Positions 49,704 through 60,100 of a stretch of 64,000 nucleotides of DNA are shown in pieces. Position 1 is the stretch's first letter. The number at the start of each line of letters is the position of its first letter. Both the position numbers and the translations under genes were made by a program. This stretch comes from a virus, in the IMG/VR virus record IMGVR_UViG_3300030107_004270, positions 276 through 64,275 of that record. One strand, written 5' to 3'. The notes under the pieces are model-generated. The model was not told the DNA's origin and made no database searches. It was given only the letters and a program-made list of their open reading frames with translations.

Positions 49704-52700
49704 GTGGCAGTAACTACTAAGCAAAAGGTTGACTTTCTATTAAAGAAGATTGGTTATACCAAGACCAAGACGGGTCTTGCGGATGACGAGACTTTAAGTG
49801 GAACTAAGAAGGCAGGCTTTGCTGAAGCACATGCCTCGCCACTTGTTATTGCAAGTACTAGTGTATGGGCAGATAGTAGTCTTATTCCTGCAACTCCTCC
49901 AGGGTCTGATAGTGCAACTGTAAAGAGATATCCGAGTTCATCTGCATATCGGATGACGTATGATAATACAGTCTCTGGTAACCGTGCTTTTATTGCAAGA
50001 TCAACTCAAGGAAGTCAAACAGCATCAATTGATGGAGATTGGATAGATACTCAATTTGGTAATGGATATTTAATTGAAGTTTATAAAGATGATGCGACAG
50101 TTGCAGGTAATAAGATAGAAGCTGCTGGAGGTAATAATTCTTCAGGTAGTGCAGATGGATGGTTCTTTGATTACTCTACTGGTGTTTTAAACTTTAATGA
50201 TACTCTAGTTCCTACTGGAATTGGAACTAATAACGTATATATTGTAGGTTATCGATATACTGGTAAGAAGGGAATACTTCCACCTGTTGGTTTTGGTACA
50301 TTTTCAAGTTTAGATGTAACAGGTATTGCTACATTCCGTGATGACGTACAGTTACATGGTGTAAATGCTGGTGTTACATCTGCTTATTGGGATAAGTCTG
50401 CCAATGAATTTAAGTTTATTGATGATACTAAGTTAAGTTTCGGTACTGGCCAGGATTTACAACTGTCTCATGATGGGAGTACAAGTCTCATTAGAGATGC
50501 TAGAGCATCTGGATCAGTTTTAAAGATTGGTGCTGATAAATTATGGTTGCAGAATAAAGATGGTAATGAACCATACCTTGAAGCAACTGACAATGGCTCA
50601 GTTAAATTGTACTATGATTTTGGATCTAGGATTGAGACTACTGGATACGGAGTTTCGGTTTACGGTGGACAGACAGGTATAGGAACCATTGGTGCTCCTG
50701 CTATTTTACATATAGATCCTGCTGCTGTAGGTGATAATACAGGTTTAGTTGTTGTTAAGGGTAATCTCCAAGTAGATGGAACCCAGACTACTGTGAATTC
50801 TGCCACCATGACGGTGACGGATAAGAATATTGAGATTGCCAAGGGTGCTGCAAATGATGCAGCTGCAGACGGAGCAGGTATCACAATTGACAGTGGATCA
50901 GGAGATAAAACATGGAATTGGTTAGATGCAACAGATGCATGGACATCTTCTGAGAACATTCATGTTGCTGCTGGAAAGGTTTTAGGTTTTGCGGATGATA
51001 CGAATACTTATATTGATAGACCTGATGCCGATAATATAAGATTTACTACAGGTGGGTCTGTAGCAGTTACAATTGATGAAAATCAAAGATTAGGTATAGG
51101 AGAAGCTAGTCCTGATCAACCGTTGCATATTAGACATGCTACATCTCCATCTATTAGAACTACATTAAATGATGCCACAGTTAGTGCTGGTAATGTTTTT
51201 GGTTCATGGGAATTTGAAGCACTTGATGTTTCTACTGGTTCTGCTGGTGTAGTAGCAAAAATTGATTCTATAGCAAATGCAGTTTTTGATGGTACTGCTG
51301 CACATGGTGCTGATCTTAGATTCTTTACATCAGGTACTAATCCTGTTGCAGCAACAGAAAGACTTCGCATTGCATCTGATGGTAAAGTTGGTATCGGAAC
51401 TATCAATCCTCAATCTGAATTGCATGTTTATAAGGGTGATGCTTCTGTTTATACTAAAATAGAATCAACTAGTGGTGCGTCTACATTAGAACTTAGACAC
51501 ACAAATAAATATGGATCACTTAATTATTATTATCAAGGAACTCATAAGTGGTTATTTGGACAGATAAATCAAGACAGTGATATCAGTCTTTATCAACCAA
51601 CAGGTGTTGCTGCTGGTGAGAATGCATATAGAATTGTAGTTAAAGCCAATGGTAATATTGGTATTCATAGTACAATTCCAACGACGACATTAGATGTCAA
51701 TGGTACTGTACGAACTAATCAATTAAATGTAACTGGACTCTCTACATTTACAGGAGCTATAGATGCAAATGGTGATTTAGATGTAGATGGTCGTTCTGAG
51801 TTAGATATTGTTAATATTGCTGAGACATTAAATGTTGTAGGTGTTTCTACATTCAATGCTAATGTTCATTTATTAGATAATGATAGATTAAGAATTGGTG
51901 GTTCTGCTGGAACTTTTGATGGATTAGAATTGTATCATGAAGGTAGCCACAGTTACATTAATGATTCGGGAACTGGAGATCTCAAGATAAACGGTTCAGG
52001 AATAGAAATTCTATCTGCTGCTGATAGTGTAAGAATTGGTTCTGTACTTGCATATCAAACTCAATTATTTTATGCAAATGCATTACGTTTCTCAAGTTCT
52101 GGAATCGGTGTTACTGTAACTGGACAATTAGATACAACTAATATTAAAGCAACTGGTATTACAACTACTGGTACTTTGAATATTGGTATCACTGGACATA
52201 CTATGGTTGGTATCACAACCATACTTGATGAAGATAACTTTGCATCTAATAGTGCATCAGCATTAGCAACTCAACAATCAATCAAGGCATATGTTGATAG
52301 TAGTAGTCCAACAGGTTCAAACCTAGCAGTATCTGCAGATTCTGGATCAAACGAAAGTATTAATTTAGCAACTGAAGTTTTAGATATTGAAGGAACTGCA
52401 AATGAAATTGAAACTGCAACAGGAACTAATAAGGTAGTTATTGGATTACCTAATGATGTAACAGTATCAAAGGCACTTATTGTAGGTGCAGGATTAACTG
52501 TTGGTGCAGGATTAACTGTTGGTGCAGGATTAACAGTTGCTGGTATTTCAACATTTAATGATGATGTAACATTTAATGGTGCAAATTTTGACATTACATT
52601 TGATAAATCAGATAATTCTCTTAAGTTTGATCAATCATTCCTAAAATTTGGAACAAGTAATGGATTTGTGTTTAGACAATCTGGTACTTATAGTACAATA

Positions 52701-53273
52701 GAGAGCACTCCTGGTTTACAAATAAAGGGTTCAGGAATTACATTCTTAAATTCTTCTAGTGCTAAGATGATAGAATGTTTTAACACTGGAGCTGTTGATT
52801 TATATTTTAATACAACCAAGCGTTTATCTACGACTGGAACTGGTGTTAATATAACTGATGATCTTAATGTTGCTGGTGTTTCTACATTTACAGGTGCTAT
52901 AGATGCTAATGGTAATCTAGATGTAGATGGTTACACTGAATTAGATGATCTTAATGTATCTGGTGTCTCAACTTTTGCTGGTGCTATAGATGCAAATGGT
53001 AACTTAGATGTAGATGGTTACACTGAATTAGATGATTTAAGTGTATCTGGTGTTTCTACATTTGTTGGTAATACGAATATTGGTACAGGTGGAACAGTCT
53101 TTACTGCAATAGTTGGTGCTGCTGCTTCAATTGGTATTGGCGATGCAAGTCCATCCTATATGTTGGATGTTGCTGGTGCAATAAATAGTCAAACAGATGT
53201 TAAAGTTAATGGTGTCAGCATTTCAGATACAGCTCTTAATGATGCCGTCGCAATGGCAATCGCTCTAGGATAA
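49704..53273 (+). CDS. Modular tail-fibre protein with tandem repeats
   Basis: 1,189 residues from a GTG start with TAGGAGAG at 49687-49694; no better ATG is near. The N-terminus (TKQKVDFLLKKIGYTKTKTG) and WFFDYSTGVLNFNDT, YRYTGKKGILPP are conserved-type. It contains WDKSANEFKFIDDTKLSFG, ATERLRIASDGKVGIGT, and, near the C-terminus, tandem VSGVSTFxGAIDANGNLDVDG-type 29-residue repeats and a triple VGAGLT repeat (18-bp units). Repeats form trimeric shaft beta structure. It shares segments with the genes at 53611, 57141 and 63140. Confidence 0.8.
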   Translation: MAVTTKQKVDFLLKKIGYTKTKTGLADDETLSGTKKAGFAEAHASPLVIASTSVWADSSLIPATPPGSDSATVKRYPSSSAYRMTYDNTVSGNRAFIARSTQGSQTASIDGDWIDTQFGNGYLIEVYKDDATVAGNKIEAAGGNNSSGSADGWFFDYSTGVLNFNDTLVPTGIGTNNVYIVGYRYTGKKGILPPVGFGTFSSLDVTGIATFRDDVQLHGVNAGVTSAYWDKSANEFKFIDDTKLSFGTGQDLQLSHDGSTSLIRDARASGSVLKIGADKLWLQNKDGNEPYLEATDNGSVKLYYDFGSRIETTGYGVSVYGGQTGIGTIGAPAILHIDPAAVGDNTGLVVVKGNLQVDGTQTTVNSATMTVTDKNIEIAKGAANDAAADGAGITIDSGSGDKTWNWLDATDAWTSSENIHVAAGKVLGFADDTNTYIDRPDADNIRFTTGGSVAVTIDENQRLGIGEASPDQPLHIRHATSPSIRTTLNDATVSAGNVFGSWEFEALDVSTGSAGVVAKIDSIANAVFDGTAAHGADLRFFTSGTNPVAATERLRIASDGKVGIGTINPQSELHVYKGDASVYTKIESTSGASTLELRHTNKYGSLNYYYQGTHKWLFGQINQDSDISLYQPTGVAAGENAYRIVVKANGNIGIHSTIPTTTLDVNGTVRTNQLNVTGLSTFTGAIDANGDLDVDGRSELDIVNIAETLNVVGVSTFNANVHLLDNDRLRIGGSAGTFDGLELYHEGSHSYINDSGTGDLKINGSGIEILSAADSVRIGSVLAYQTQLFYANALRFSSSGIGVTVTGQLDTTNIKATGITTTGTLNIGITGHTMVGITTILDEDNFASNSASALATQQSIKAYVDSSSPTGSNLAVSADSGSNESINLATEVLDIEGTANEIETATGTNKVVIGLPNDVTVSKALIVGAGLTVGAGLTVGAGLTVAGISTFNDDVTFNGANFDITFDKSDNSLKFDQSFLKFGTSNGFVFRQSGTYSTIESTPGLQIKGSGITFLNSSSAKMIECFNTGAVDLYFNTTKRLSTTGTGVNITDDLNVAGVSTFTGAIDANGNLDVDGYTELDDLNVSGVSTFAGAIDANGNLDVDGYTELDDLSVSGVSTFVGNTNIGTGGTVFTAIVGAAASIGIGDASPSYMLDVAGAINSQTDVKVNGVSISDTALNDAVAMAIALG
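52485..52538 (+). repeat. Triple 18-bp tandem repeat
   Basis: GGTGCAGGATTAACTGTT at 52485-52502 and 52503-52520, then a third copy at 52521-52538 with one change. It encodes GAGLTV three times. Confidence 0.9.
52893..53066 (+). repeat. 87-bp tandem repeat in the fibre gene
   Basis: Two 87-bp units (52893-52979 and 52980-53066) with most bases equal, beginning GGTGCTATAGATGC. They encode the GAIDANGNLDVDGYTELDDL-type 29-residue unit. A diverged third copy begins near 51755. Confidence 0.85.
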
Positions 53274-53282
53274 TTAAATCAA

Positions 53283-53609
53283 ATGGCAAATACTTTTAAA
53301 TTAAAAACTAAAGCGAACGTAGGTTTGACTACATCAAATGTGTATGTAGTACCCTCATCAACAACTACGGTTGTTATTGGCGTTACGCTTGCTAATACTT
53401 CAGGAAGTGGTATTAATGTAGCAATAGGAATTACAAGGGCATCCACGGATGATATAAGTGTACTGAAGAATGTACCAATACCTCAAGGGTCATCTCTAGA
53501 ATTCATGCAAGGAAATAAAGTAGTATTAGAAGCAACAGATTCATTTACAGCATATAGTGACGTTAATAATACACTAGATGTAGCACTAACCATAATGGAA
53601 ATAACCTAA
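53283..53609 (+). CDS. 108-residue small virion protein, Ig-like strand pattern
   Basis: MANTFKLKTKANVGLTTSNV, TTTVVIGVTLANTSGSGINV, NVPIPQGSSLEFMQGNKVVL and an end LDVALTIMEIT: seven or eight strands, as in an Ig-like or beta-sandwich domain. Similar small proteins lie between cyanophage fibre genes. It probably decorates or links fibres. It is 9 nt after the previous gene and 1 nt before the next. Confidence 0.68.
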   Translation: MANTFKLKTKANVGLTTSNVYVVPSSTTTVVIGVTLANTSGSGINVAIGITRASTDDISVLKNVPIPQGSSLEFMQGNKVVLEATDSFTAYSDVNNTLDVALTIMEIT

Positions 53610-53610
53610 T

Positions 53611-56600
53611 ATGGCACTTACTAAGGTTACTGGTGGTACTATATCTACCACTTCGGATTATCAGATTAATAATATAGTTGGAGTTGCTGCAACTTTTACT
53701 ACTTTAAATGTAAGTGGTGTATTAACTTATGAAGACGTAACAAATATAGAGTCAGTTGGTGTCGCAACTTTTAAAGATGATGTAGAGTTTCATGGTACTG
53801 GTGCTGGTATATCTTCGGCCTTTTGGGATAAGTCTGCTAATGAGTTCAAGTTTAAAGATAATATAAAATTAAGTTTTGGAGATTCTCAGGATTTATCCAT
53901 ATATCATGATGGCTCGAGTTGGATAAAAAATACTACTGGTAATTTAACTTTAAATTCAAATACTATTCATTTAAAAGATGGAGGTAATAATAAAAGTTAT
54001 CTAAGAACATATACAAATGATAGAATAGAGCTCTATTTTAATAATGGGGAAAAATTTAGAACCACTGGATATGGAGTTACAGTTTTTGCAACTACTGAAA
54101 CTCAAAAATTAAATGTAACTGGTATTTCAACATTTGGTGGTAATATTGATGCAAATGGTAATTTAGATGTTGCAGGAACTTCTACATTTAATGATGATGC
54201 TACCTTTACTGGTGTTACAGCAGGTAGGAATGCCTTCTGGGATAAGTCAGAAAATTCTTTAGAACTTGGTGATTATACTTATTTAAAATTTGGAGCTGAT
54301 GAAGATCTTACTGTTTGGTCTAATAATACTGCATCGGCAATTAATAATAAAACTGGTGAGTTAAGAATATTATCAGGAACTAATGTAAGAATATTAAAAA
54401 GAAGTGATGCAGGTCTTGGTTTTGCTGGACAAGTAGCAAACTTTAATATTGATGGGTCATGTGATTTATGGGATAGTGGAACGAAGAGAATAGAAACTAC
54501 TTCAACGGGAGCAATAGTAACTGGAATTTTAACTGCAACAAGTTTTGTTGGTGGTTTACCTATAACAAGTGGTGCAGATAATAGAATTATTACAGCATCA
54601 AGTGCAAGTGCAATACAAGGTGAATCAGGTTTAACTTATAATGGATCTATACTTAATTTAACTGGGGATCTTGCAGTCTCAACTGCTAATAGAATTTATT
54701 TTGGAAATAGTGATGTTGCTTGGGTTAAAGGTGAACATGGAGGTTCTGGTTACTTACAGTTTGGTGTTAATACTGAACATATGAGGTTACTCAGGTCTGG
54801 TAATTTGGGTATCGGAACTGATAATCCAATCAATACTCTACATCTTCATGGTAACACTTCAGGTGTTGGTCCTATACTTCAGTTGTCTAATAATACTGGA
54901 GATTGTCGATTATTCTTTGGAACTCATTCAACAACGGCTGATGCCAATGCTCAAGGACAAATAAGATATAATGTAGCAAATAATTATCTAGCAGCATATA
55001 CAGCAGGTAGTGAAAGACTTCGCATCGACTCAAGTGGTCGAATGGGACTGGGAACAAACGCACCTGATGGTTATGATAATGAAGCAGAAAATTTTGTAAT
55101 TGCTTCATCAAACCATACTGGAATAACTATTGCAAGCACTGGAAGCAACAAGAGAACTAATTTATATTTTGCAGATGGAACTTCAGGTAATGCAGCATAT
55201 CGTGGTGCAATTACATACGATCATAATGGTGATTATATGATGGTGAGAACTGCTGGTGCAGAAAGACTTCGCATCACAGCAGATGGTCCACACTTACTAT
55301 TAGGTGGTACTAATGATGTAAATGAGATAACAGAAGGTGCTGCTAATGCTGGAATAGTTATTGGTAATACAAGTGATTATGGTAATGCTGGAATTGCAAT
55401 AATCACAAAAAATGATGGATGTGGAAGAATATATTTTGGTGATGGTGTAACCAATAGTGCTGATAGAGGTAGGGGTTCTATTAATTACTATCATAGTAAT
55501 GATTATATGGACATTTACACTGCTGGTGCTCACAGACTTCGCCTTAATAATACTGGACACTTATGTATTGGAGAGGCAACCTTCACTGCATCTAACGATG
55601 TTCATATTAAGAGAGCAAATGCTGGTGGAGATGTTGCAATAAGAATAACAAATAATACTAACCAGAATTCTGGATCAACAGCATCATTATATTTCACTAC
55701 AAGTCCAACTCAAGATTTTAACACTGCTTATATACAAGCAAAGAGACTTGGGGGTAGATTAGAGTTTGGATATGCTACAAATAGAGCAACAGTTGTTATG
55801 CATAATGATTTGAAAGTTGGTATTGCAAGAACAACTAATAGTTATCAATTAGACACTAGTGGTACTCCTTCAGACACTGGTTGCGATACTGAATATAACT
55901 TAAGTATTAATAGAGAGTGCTTTAGTTCTACTAATACTGCTTATCTTGGATATAATAAAACTTTAAATGTAGATAATCAATATGCAGTAACTACTTTTAG
56001 AGCAGAGAATGTTAATAGAAGTGGAACTACAGGATGGATGGATGTAGCTAAGTTTGTTGCATGGGATTTGAATGCGAGAGTTATTATTCAAGCAGGTGGA
56101 ACTTTTACAGGAGATCAAATTGATATTAGTGTTATATCATCATACAATAGTGCATTATCAAATGGTAGGTCAGGTCCAATCCTAGAAGTCAGACGCACAG
56201 AAGGACATAATGGTGGTAGATTTACAAAGGTTAGAATAGGATGTCATAATAGTAATAGACAACCAATACTTCAAGTTTATTTTGATGGTGGTGCAGTTCA
56301 TAATGCTCTTGGTACTATTAATGTTACGTGTCATGATTATGGAAGTAACTATGGTGGATATGCAGATAGAGGAGAAGCAAGATTCCAATCTGGAACTTCA
56401 TTAAATGAAGAGTGGGAAAGTGTAGATATTGATGAATCTGGTTGCGATTACTTTAATACATCAACCACACCAGCATTCTCTGCGTTCAAACATGATAATT
56501 CTGGACAAATAGGTTCTGGTACTTATGCTTTCAACAGTCAAACATTAGATAGAGGTGGTGATAATTATAATACTTCTAATGGTAAATTTACTGCTCCATG

Positions 56601-56859
56601 TGATGGTGTTTATTACTTTATTGCTACTCTTCAAGGGTATGGAGGTGCTAGTACTATACATGCTAGGTTCCAAAAGAATGGAACAGATGTATATAATCAG
56701 GGAACAAATACTCCATATTATGATGAGATGGCAGGTGCTCACCATAATTACAATCCATTTTGTCTAGTTGAACTTTCTAAAGATGATTATATAGAATGTG
56801 TTAGAAATGGTTCTACAAGGGGTATGCAATCTGCGATTGCAGGTTTCTTGGTGAGATAA
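53611..56859 (+). CDS. Modular tail-fibre protein with C1q-like tip
   Basis: 1,082 residues. Shared modules are FWDKSANEFKFKDNIKLSFG, GVTVFATTETQKLNVTGIST, and three ERLRI-type repeats (SERLRIDSSGRMGLGT, AERLRITADGPHLLLG). The C-terminal ~135 residues (about 946-1082) look C1q/TNF-like: FTAPCDGVYYFIATLQGYGG, IHARFQKNGTDVYN, LVELSKDDYIECV, AIAGFLVR. Such tips trimerise and bind surface ligands, so this is the likely receptor-binding end. It is followed by a late element overlapping its stop. Confidence 0.82.
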   Translation: MALTKVTGGTISTTSDYQINNIVGVAATFTTLNVSGVLTYEDVTNIESVGVATFKDDVEFHGTGAGISSAFWDKSANEFKFKDNIKLSFGDSQDLSIYHDGSSWIKNTTGNLTLNSNTIHLKDGGNNKSYLRTYTNDRIELYFNNGEKFRTTGYGVTVFATTETQKLNVTGISTFGGNIDANGNLDVAGTSTFNDDATFTGVTAGRNAFWDKSENSLELGDYTYLKFGADEDLTVWSNNTASAINNKTGELRILSGTNVRILKRSDAGLGFAGQVANFNIDGSCDLWDSGTKRIETTSTGAIVTGILTATSFVGGLPITSGADNRIITASSASAIQGESGLTYNGSILNLTGDLAVSTANRIYFGNSDVAWVKGEHGGSGYLQFGVNTEHMRLLRSGNLGIGTDNPINTLHLHGNTSGVGPILQLSNNTGDCRLFFGTHSTTADANAQGQIRYNVANNYLAAYTAGSERLRIDSSGRMGLGTNAPDGYDNEAENFVIASSNHTGITIASTGSNKRTNLYFADGTSGNAAYRGAITYDHNGDYMMVRTAGAERLRITADGPHLLLGGTNDVNEITEGAANAGIVIGNTSDYGNAGIAIITKNDGCGRIYFGDGVTNSADRGRGSINYYHSNDYMDIYTAGAHRLRLNNTGHLCIGEATFTASNDVHIKRANAGGDVAIRITNNTNQNSGSTASLYFTTSPTQDFNTAYIQAKRLGGRLEFGYATNRATVVMHNDLKVGIARTTNSYQLDTSGTPSDTGCDTEYNLSINRECFSSTNTAYLGYNKTLNVDNQYAVTTFRAENVNRSGTTGWMDVAKFVAWDLNARVIIQAGGTFTGDQIDISVISSYNSALSNGRSGPILEVRRTEGHNGGRFTKVRIGCHNSNRQPILQVYFDGGAVHNALGTINVTCHDYGSNYGGYADRGEARFQSGTSLNEEWESVDIDESGCDYFNTSTTPAFSAFKHDNSGQIGSGTYAFNSQTLDRGGDNYNTSNGKFTAPCDGVYYFIATLQGYGGASTIHARFQKNGTDVYNQGTNTPYYDEMAGAHHNYNPFCLVELSKDDYIECVRNGSTRGMQSAIAGFLVR

Positions 56860-56862
56860 ATA
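56855..56862 (+). promoter_or_regulatory. Late promoter GATAAATA
   Basis: GATAAATA overlaps the TAA stop of the C1q-tip gene. ATG of the next gene lies 22 nt downstream. Confidence 0.6.
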
Positions 56863-56884
56863 ATGATGAAATTACTTTAGAAAA

Positions 56885-57124
56885 ATGCCTGATATTACTA
56901 TTACAATAACTGATGATGAAAAGTTATGCCTTGATAATGTTATGGTCGGTATTGGAACATGGGCTCACAATGCAGTAACAAATAGAGCATATAAAGCAAA
57001 AAAGGAACTTCTTAGTCAGTTATATACATATTGTAATGCAAATAGTATTACAATTGCTACAGGAGAATCTGCACAAATAAGACAAGCATATAATGTAGGG
57101 ATTGCATCCACTGCTGGTACATAA
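56885..57124 (+). CDS. 79-residue small protein between fibre genes
   Basis: MPDITITITDDEKLCLDNVM, then VGIGTWAHNAVTNRAYKAKK, ELLSQLYTYCNANSITIATG and a Gly/Ala-rich end. Small conserved-type cyanophage protein with two strands and a helix; no family recognised. It may be a fibre assembly factor or a coat accessory. Its TAA lies in CATAAATA of the next promoter. Confidence 0.65.
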   Translation: MPDITITITDDEKLCLDNVMVGIGTWAHNAVTNRAYKAKKELLSQLYTYCNANSITIATGESAQIRQAYNVGIASTAGT

Positions 57125-57127
57125 ATA
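57120..57127 (+). promoter_or_regulatory. Late promoter CATAAATA (copy 1 of a shared leader)
   Basis: CATAAATA, overlapping the upstream stop. The 21 bp from 57120 to 57140 recur at 63114-63134. Confidence 0.65.
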
Positions 57128-57140
57128 ACTAAAAAGTAAT

Positions 57141-60100
57141 ATGGCGTATCTTGGTAACAAACCTGCAACTGGTGAGAATAACGCATTTAGGATACTGGAT
57201 GATATAACATCTCATGTAGTATCTTTTGATGGGTCTTCTGCTAGTGTTGTATCTCTCGCCAATGATACAATTACAATTACTGACGATAAGCATAGATATG
57301 TAACTGGGCAGAGAATAACTTATGGTAAAGGTGGTGGAACGGTAATAACTGGATTAACAGATGCTACAGCATATTATGTAATTAGAGACAGTGCAACAAC
57401 AATACAACTTGCTACTAGTGCATCGAATGCAACTAATGGTGTTGCAGTTAATTTAACAGGTCTTGGAGCAGGAACAGCACATACAATAACTCTTGCTTTT
57501 GATGGTGTTAATACAAAGTTTAAAGCAACATATGAAAATGGAACTCAAGATCCATTAATAACAAGAGCAGCACAACTTGTATTATCTTTAAATGGTGTTA
57601 TTCAGCAACCAGTAGATAGTACAACTCCTTCAACTGGTTTTGGTATTGATCATACAGGAACAATTATATTTTCAACTGCTCCAGCATCAACAGATAATTT
57701 TTGGGGTCATGTATTAGCGAGTAATACAGTAACATTTGATATATCAGATAATACGATAGATAATTTTACTGGTAATGGGTCATTAGTAAACTTTACTCTT
57801 TCAAAGATTCCACCAGATAATAGAAATATTTTAGTTACATTAGATGGTGTAGTCCAGTATCCATCAGATAATAGTACTACAAGAGCATACACACTCTCAG
57901 AGAATGAATTGCAGTTTGTAAGTGCTCCTGCTAGTGGAGTTGCAATTCAAGTAAGACACATTGGGTTTGCTGGTGCATCAGGTGGCGGTGGAGGAGGAGT
58001 AACAGGATTTTATGGTAGAACAGGTAATGTAGTATTAAAGAATACAGATAATATTATTGCTAATAATGCAACCTTTAGTGGTAATGTCTCGATAGCAAAG
58101 ACATTGACATATATGGATGTTACCAACATTGATGCTGTTGGTATTGTAACTTTCCAAGATGATGTACAATATAATGGTTCTGGTGCTGGTATATCTTCTG
58201 TTTTCTGGGATAAGTCTGCTAATGAGTTTAAGTTTAAGGATGGAGTAAAATTAAGTTTTGGTGATGCCCAAGATTTAAATCTATATCATTCGGGAGTTAA
58301 TAGTTTTATAGATGATTCGGGAACAGGTAGTCTTTATATATCAGCAGCTAGTGATGTATTCATTAGATCTCATAGTACTAATAAAACGATGTTTAGAGGT
58401 ACTGCTGGTGGAGAAGCAGGCCTATACTCTAATTCAAATAAAAGAATTGAAACTACTGGATATGGAGCTACAGTTTTTGGAACTACTGAAACTCAAAAAT
58501 TAAATGTAACTGGTATTTCTACATTTGCTGGTGCATCTACTCATAATGAAGATGTTACCTTTACTGGTGCTACATCAGGTAGAGATGTATTCTGGGATAA
58601 GTCAGCAAATACACTATTAGTAAAAGATAATGCCTTTTTAAATATTGGTAGTGGAAATGATTTGCAACTTTATCATAATTCGAGTAATAATCATTCTTAT
58701 ATAAGTGAAGCAGGTAGTGGTTCGTTAGTAGTATTAGCTGATGATTTTTACATTCAGGATACTAGTACCAATTCAATGATTCAATGCATTGAAGGAGCTC
58801 AAGTACAATTACATTATGGGGGAACTAAGAGATTTGAAACCACAAATACGGGAACGATAACGAGTGGAATATCTACTGTTACTGGTGTAATTGATGCACA
58901 AGGATATATCAATCTTGCACAAAAAATAATTCATACAGGAGATGCAGATACTTCTATAGAGTTTGATACTAATATAATAAAATTTGAAACTGCTGGTGCT
59001 GAAAGACTTAAGATTGAATCTGGAAATATAACTCAAACTATTGATACAGATGGTGAAGGATTAATTATAACAACAGGAACAGCAGATATTAAACCTATGC
59101 TGACTGGTATTTCTCCTAGAAGTGCTGAAAATAATACAATTTTTGGTATTAGTGGTAAATGGGGTGCTAATGAGGTAGGTAGAATTGCTTTTGAAGCTGG
59201 TAATGATACTACGAATAAGGATGATGCGAGAATAAGATTATATACAAGACCTTCTGGTGGTTCTCTTACACAAAGAATTACCATTTCAGAAAATGGTCAA
59301 TTTGTTGTAGGTACTAATCCTACTGTTAATGCTGGTAACATTGCTCACATTGAAGCACCATCTGGATTTAATAATGGTGAGACTATTGTAGCGATTGTAG
59401 GTAATGCTAACAGTGCAGGACCAAGACTTGTTTTACAAAATAAAAATACTGGTTCAAGTGCAAATAGTGAAATACTTGGAACTGATGCTGGTGGACAATC
59501 TACTGGTTCCGTTCGATTTTATCATACTGATCAAAGTAATAATTATGGAAAGATTGCTCTTGGTACGAGAAATGCTGGAGGACCACCAGTAGATAGACTT
59601 CTCATCGACAAAGATGGTAATATGATATTGGGAACTGGTAGTCCCAATACTTATAGTAATTATACTACATTTACTATTAATGGAACGACAGGTGGACAAA
59701 TAGATGTTGAATCTAATGGTACAAAATTTGGAGATATATACACCCAATCTAATACTTTTCATATTAGGAATAAACAATCTAGTGGAAATGGAGATCTAGT
59801 ATTCCATACTACATTAGCTGGTACTTGTTCAGAAAAACTTCGCATCTACTCAACTGGTTGGATAAAATCTCAAGGTACTGGTGCAAGCTTTGAACAAGTT
59901 GAAACAAATAGTTATAATTCTTCATGGGCAGCAGCAACTGGTAAGATAGCAATAAAAGGTGATCTTTCAGGTGGTAACTACTTTGGATGGAGACAAAAGA
60001 ATGTTGCTGCTGGTAGCGTAACTCAAGCAAATGCAGAGAAGAAACTTCCAACTCTCAATGACTTTACTTATCCAAACAGTTCTTCTGGAATGCTTCTTGC

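Noticed and set aside
52485-53066. CRISPR-like array
   Set aside because: Units are contiguous in-frame coding repeats with no unique spacers and no cas genes.
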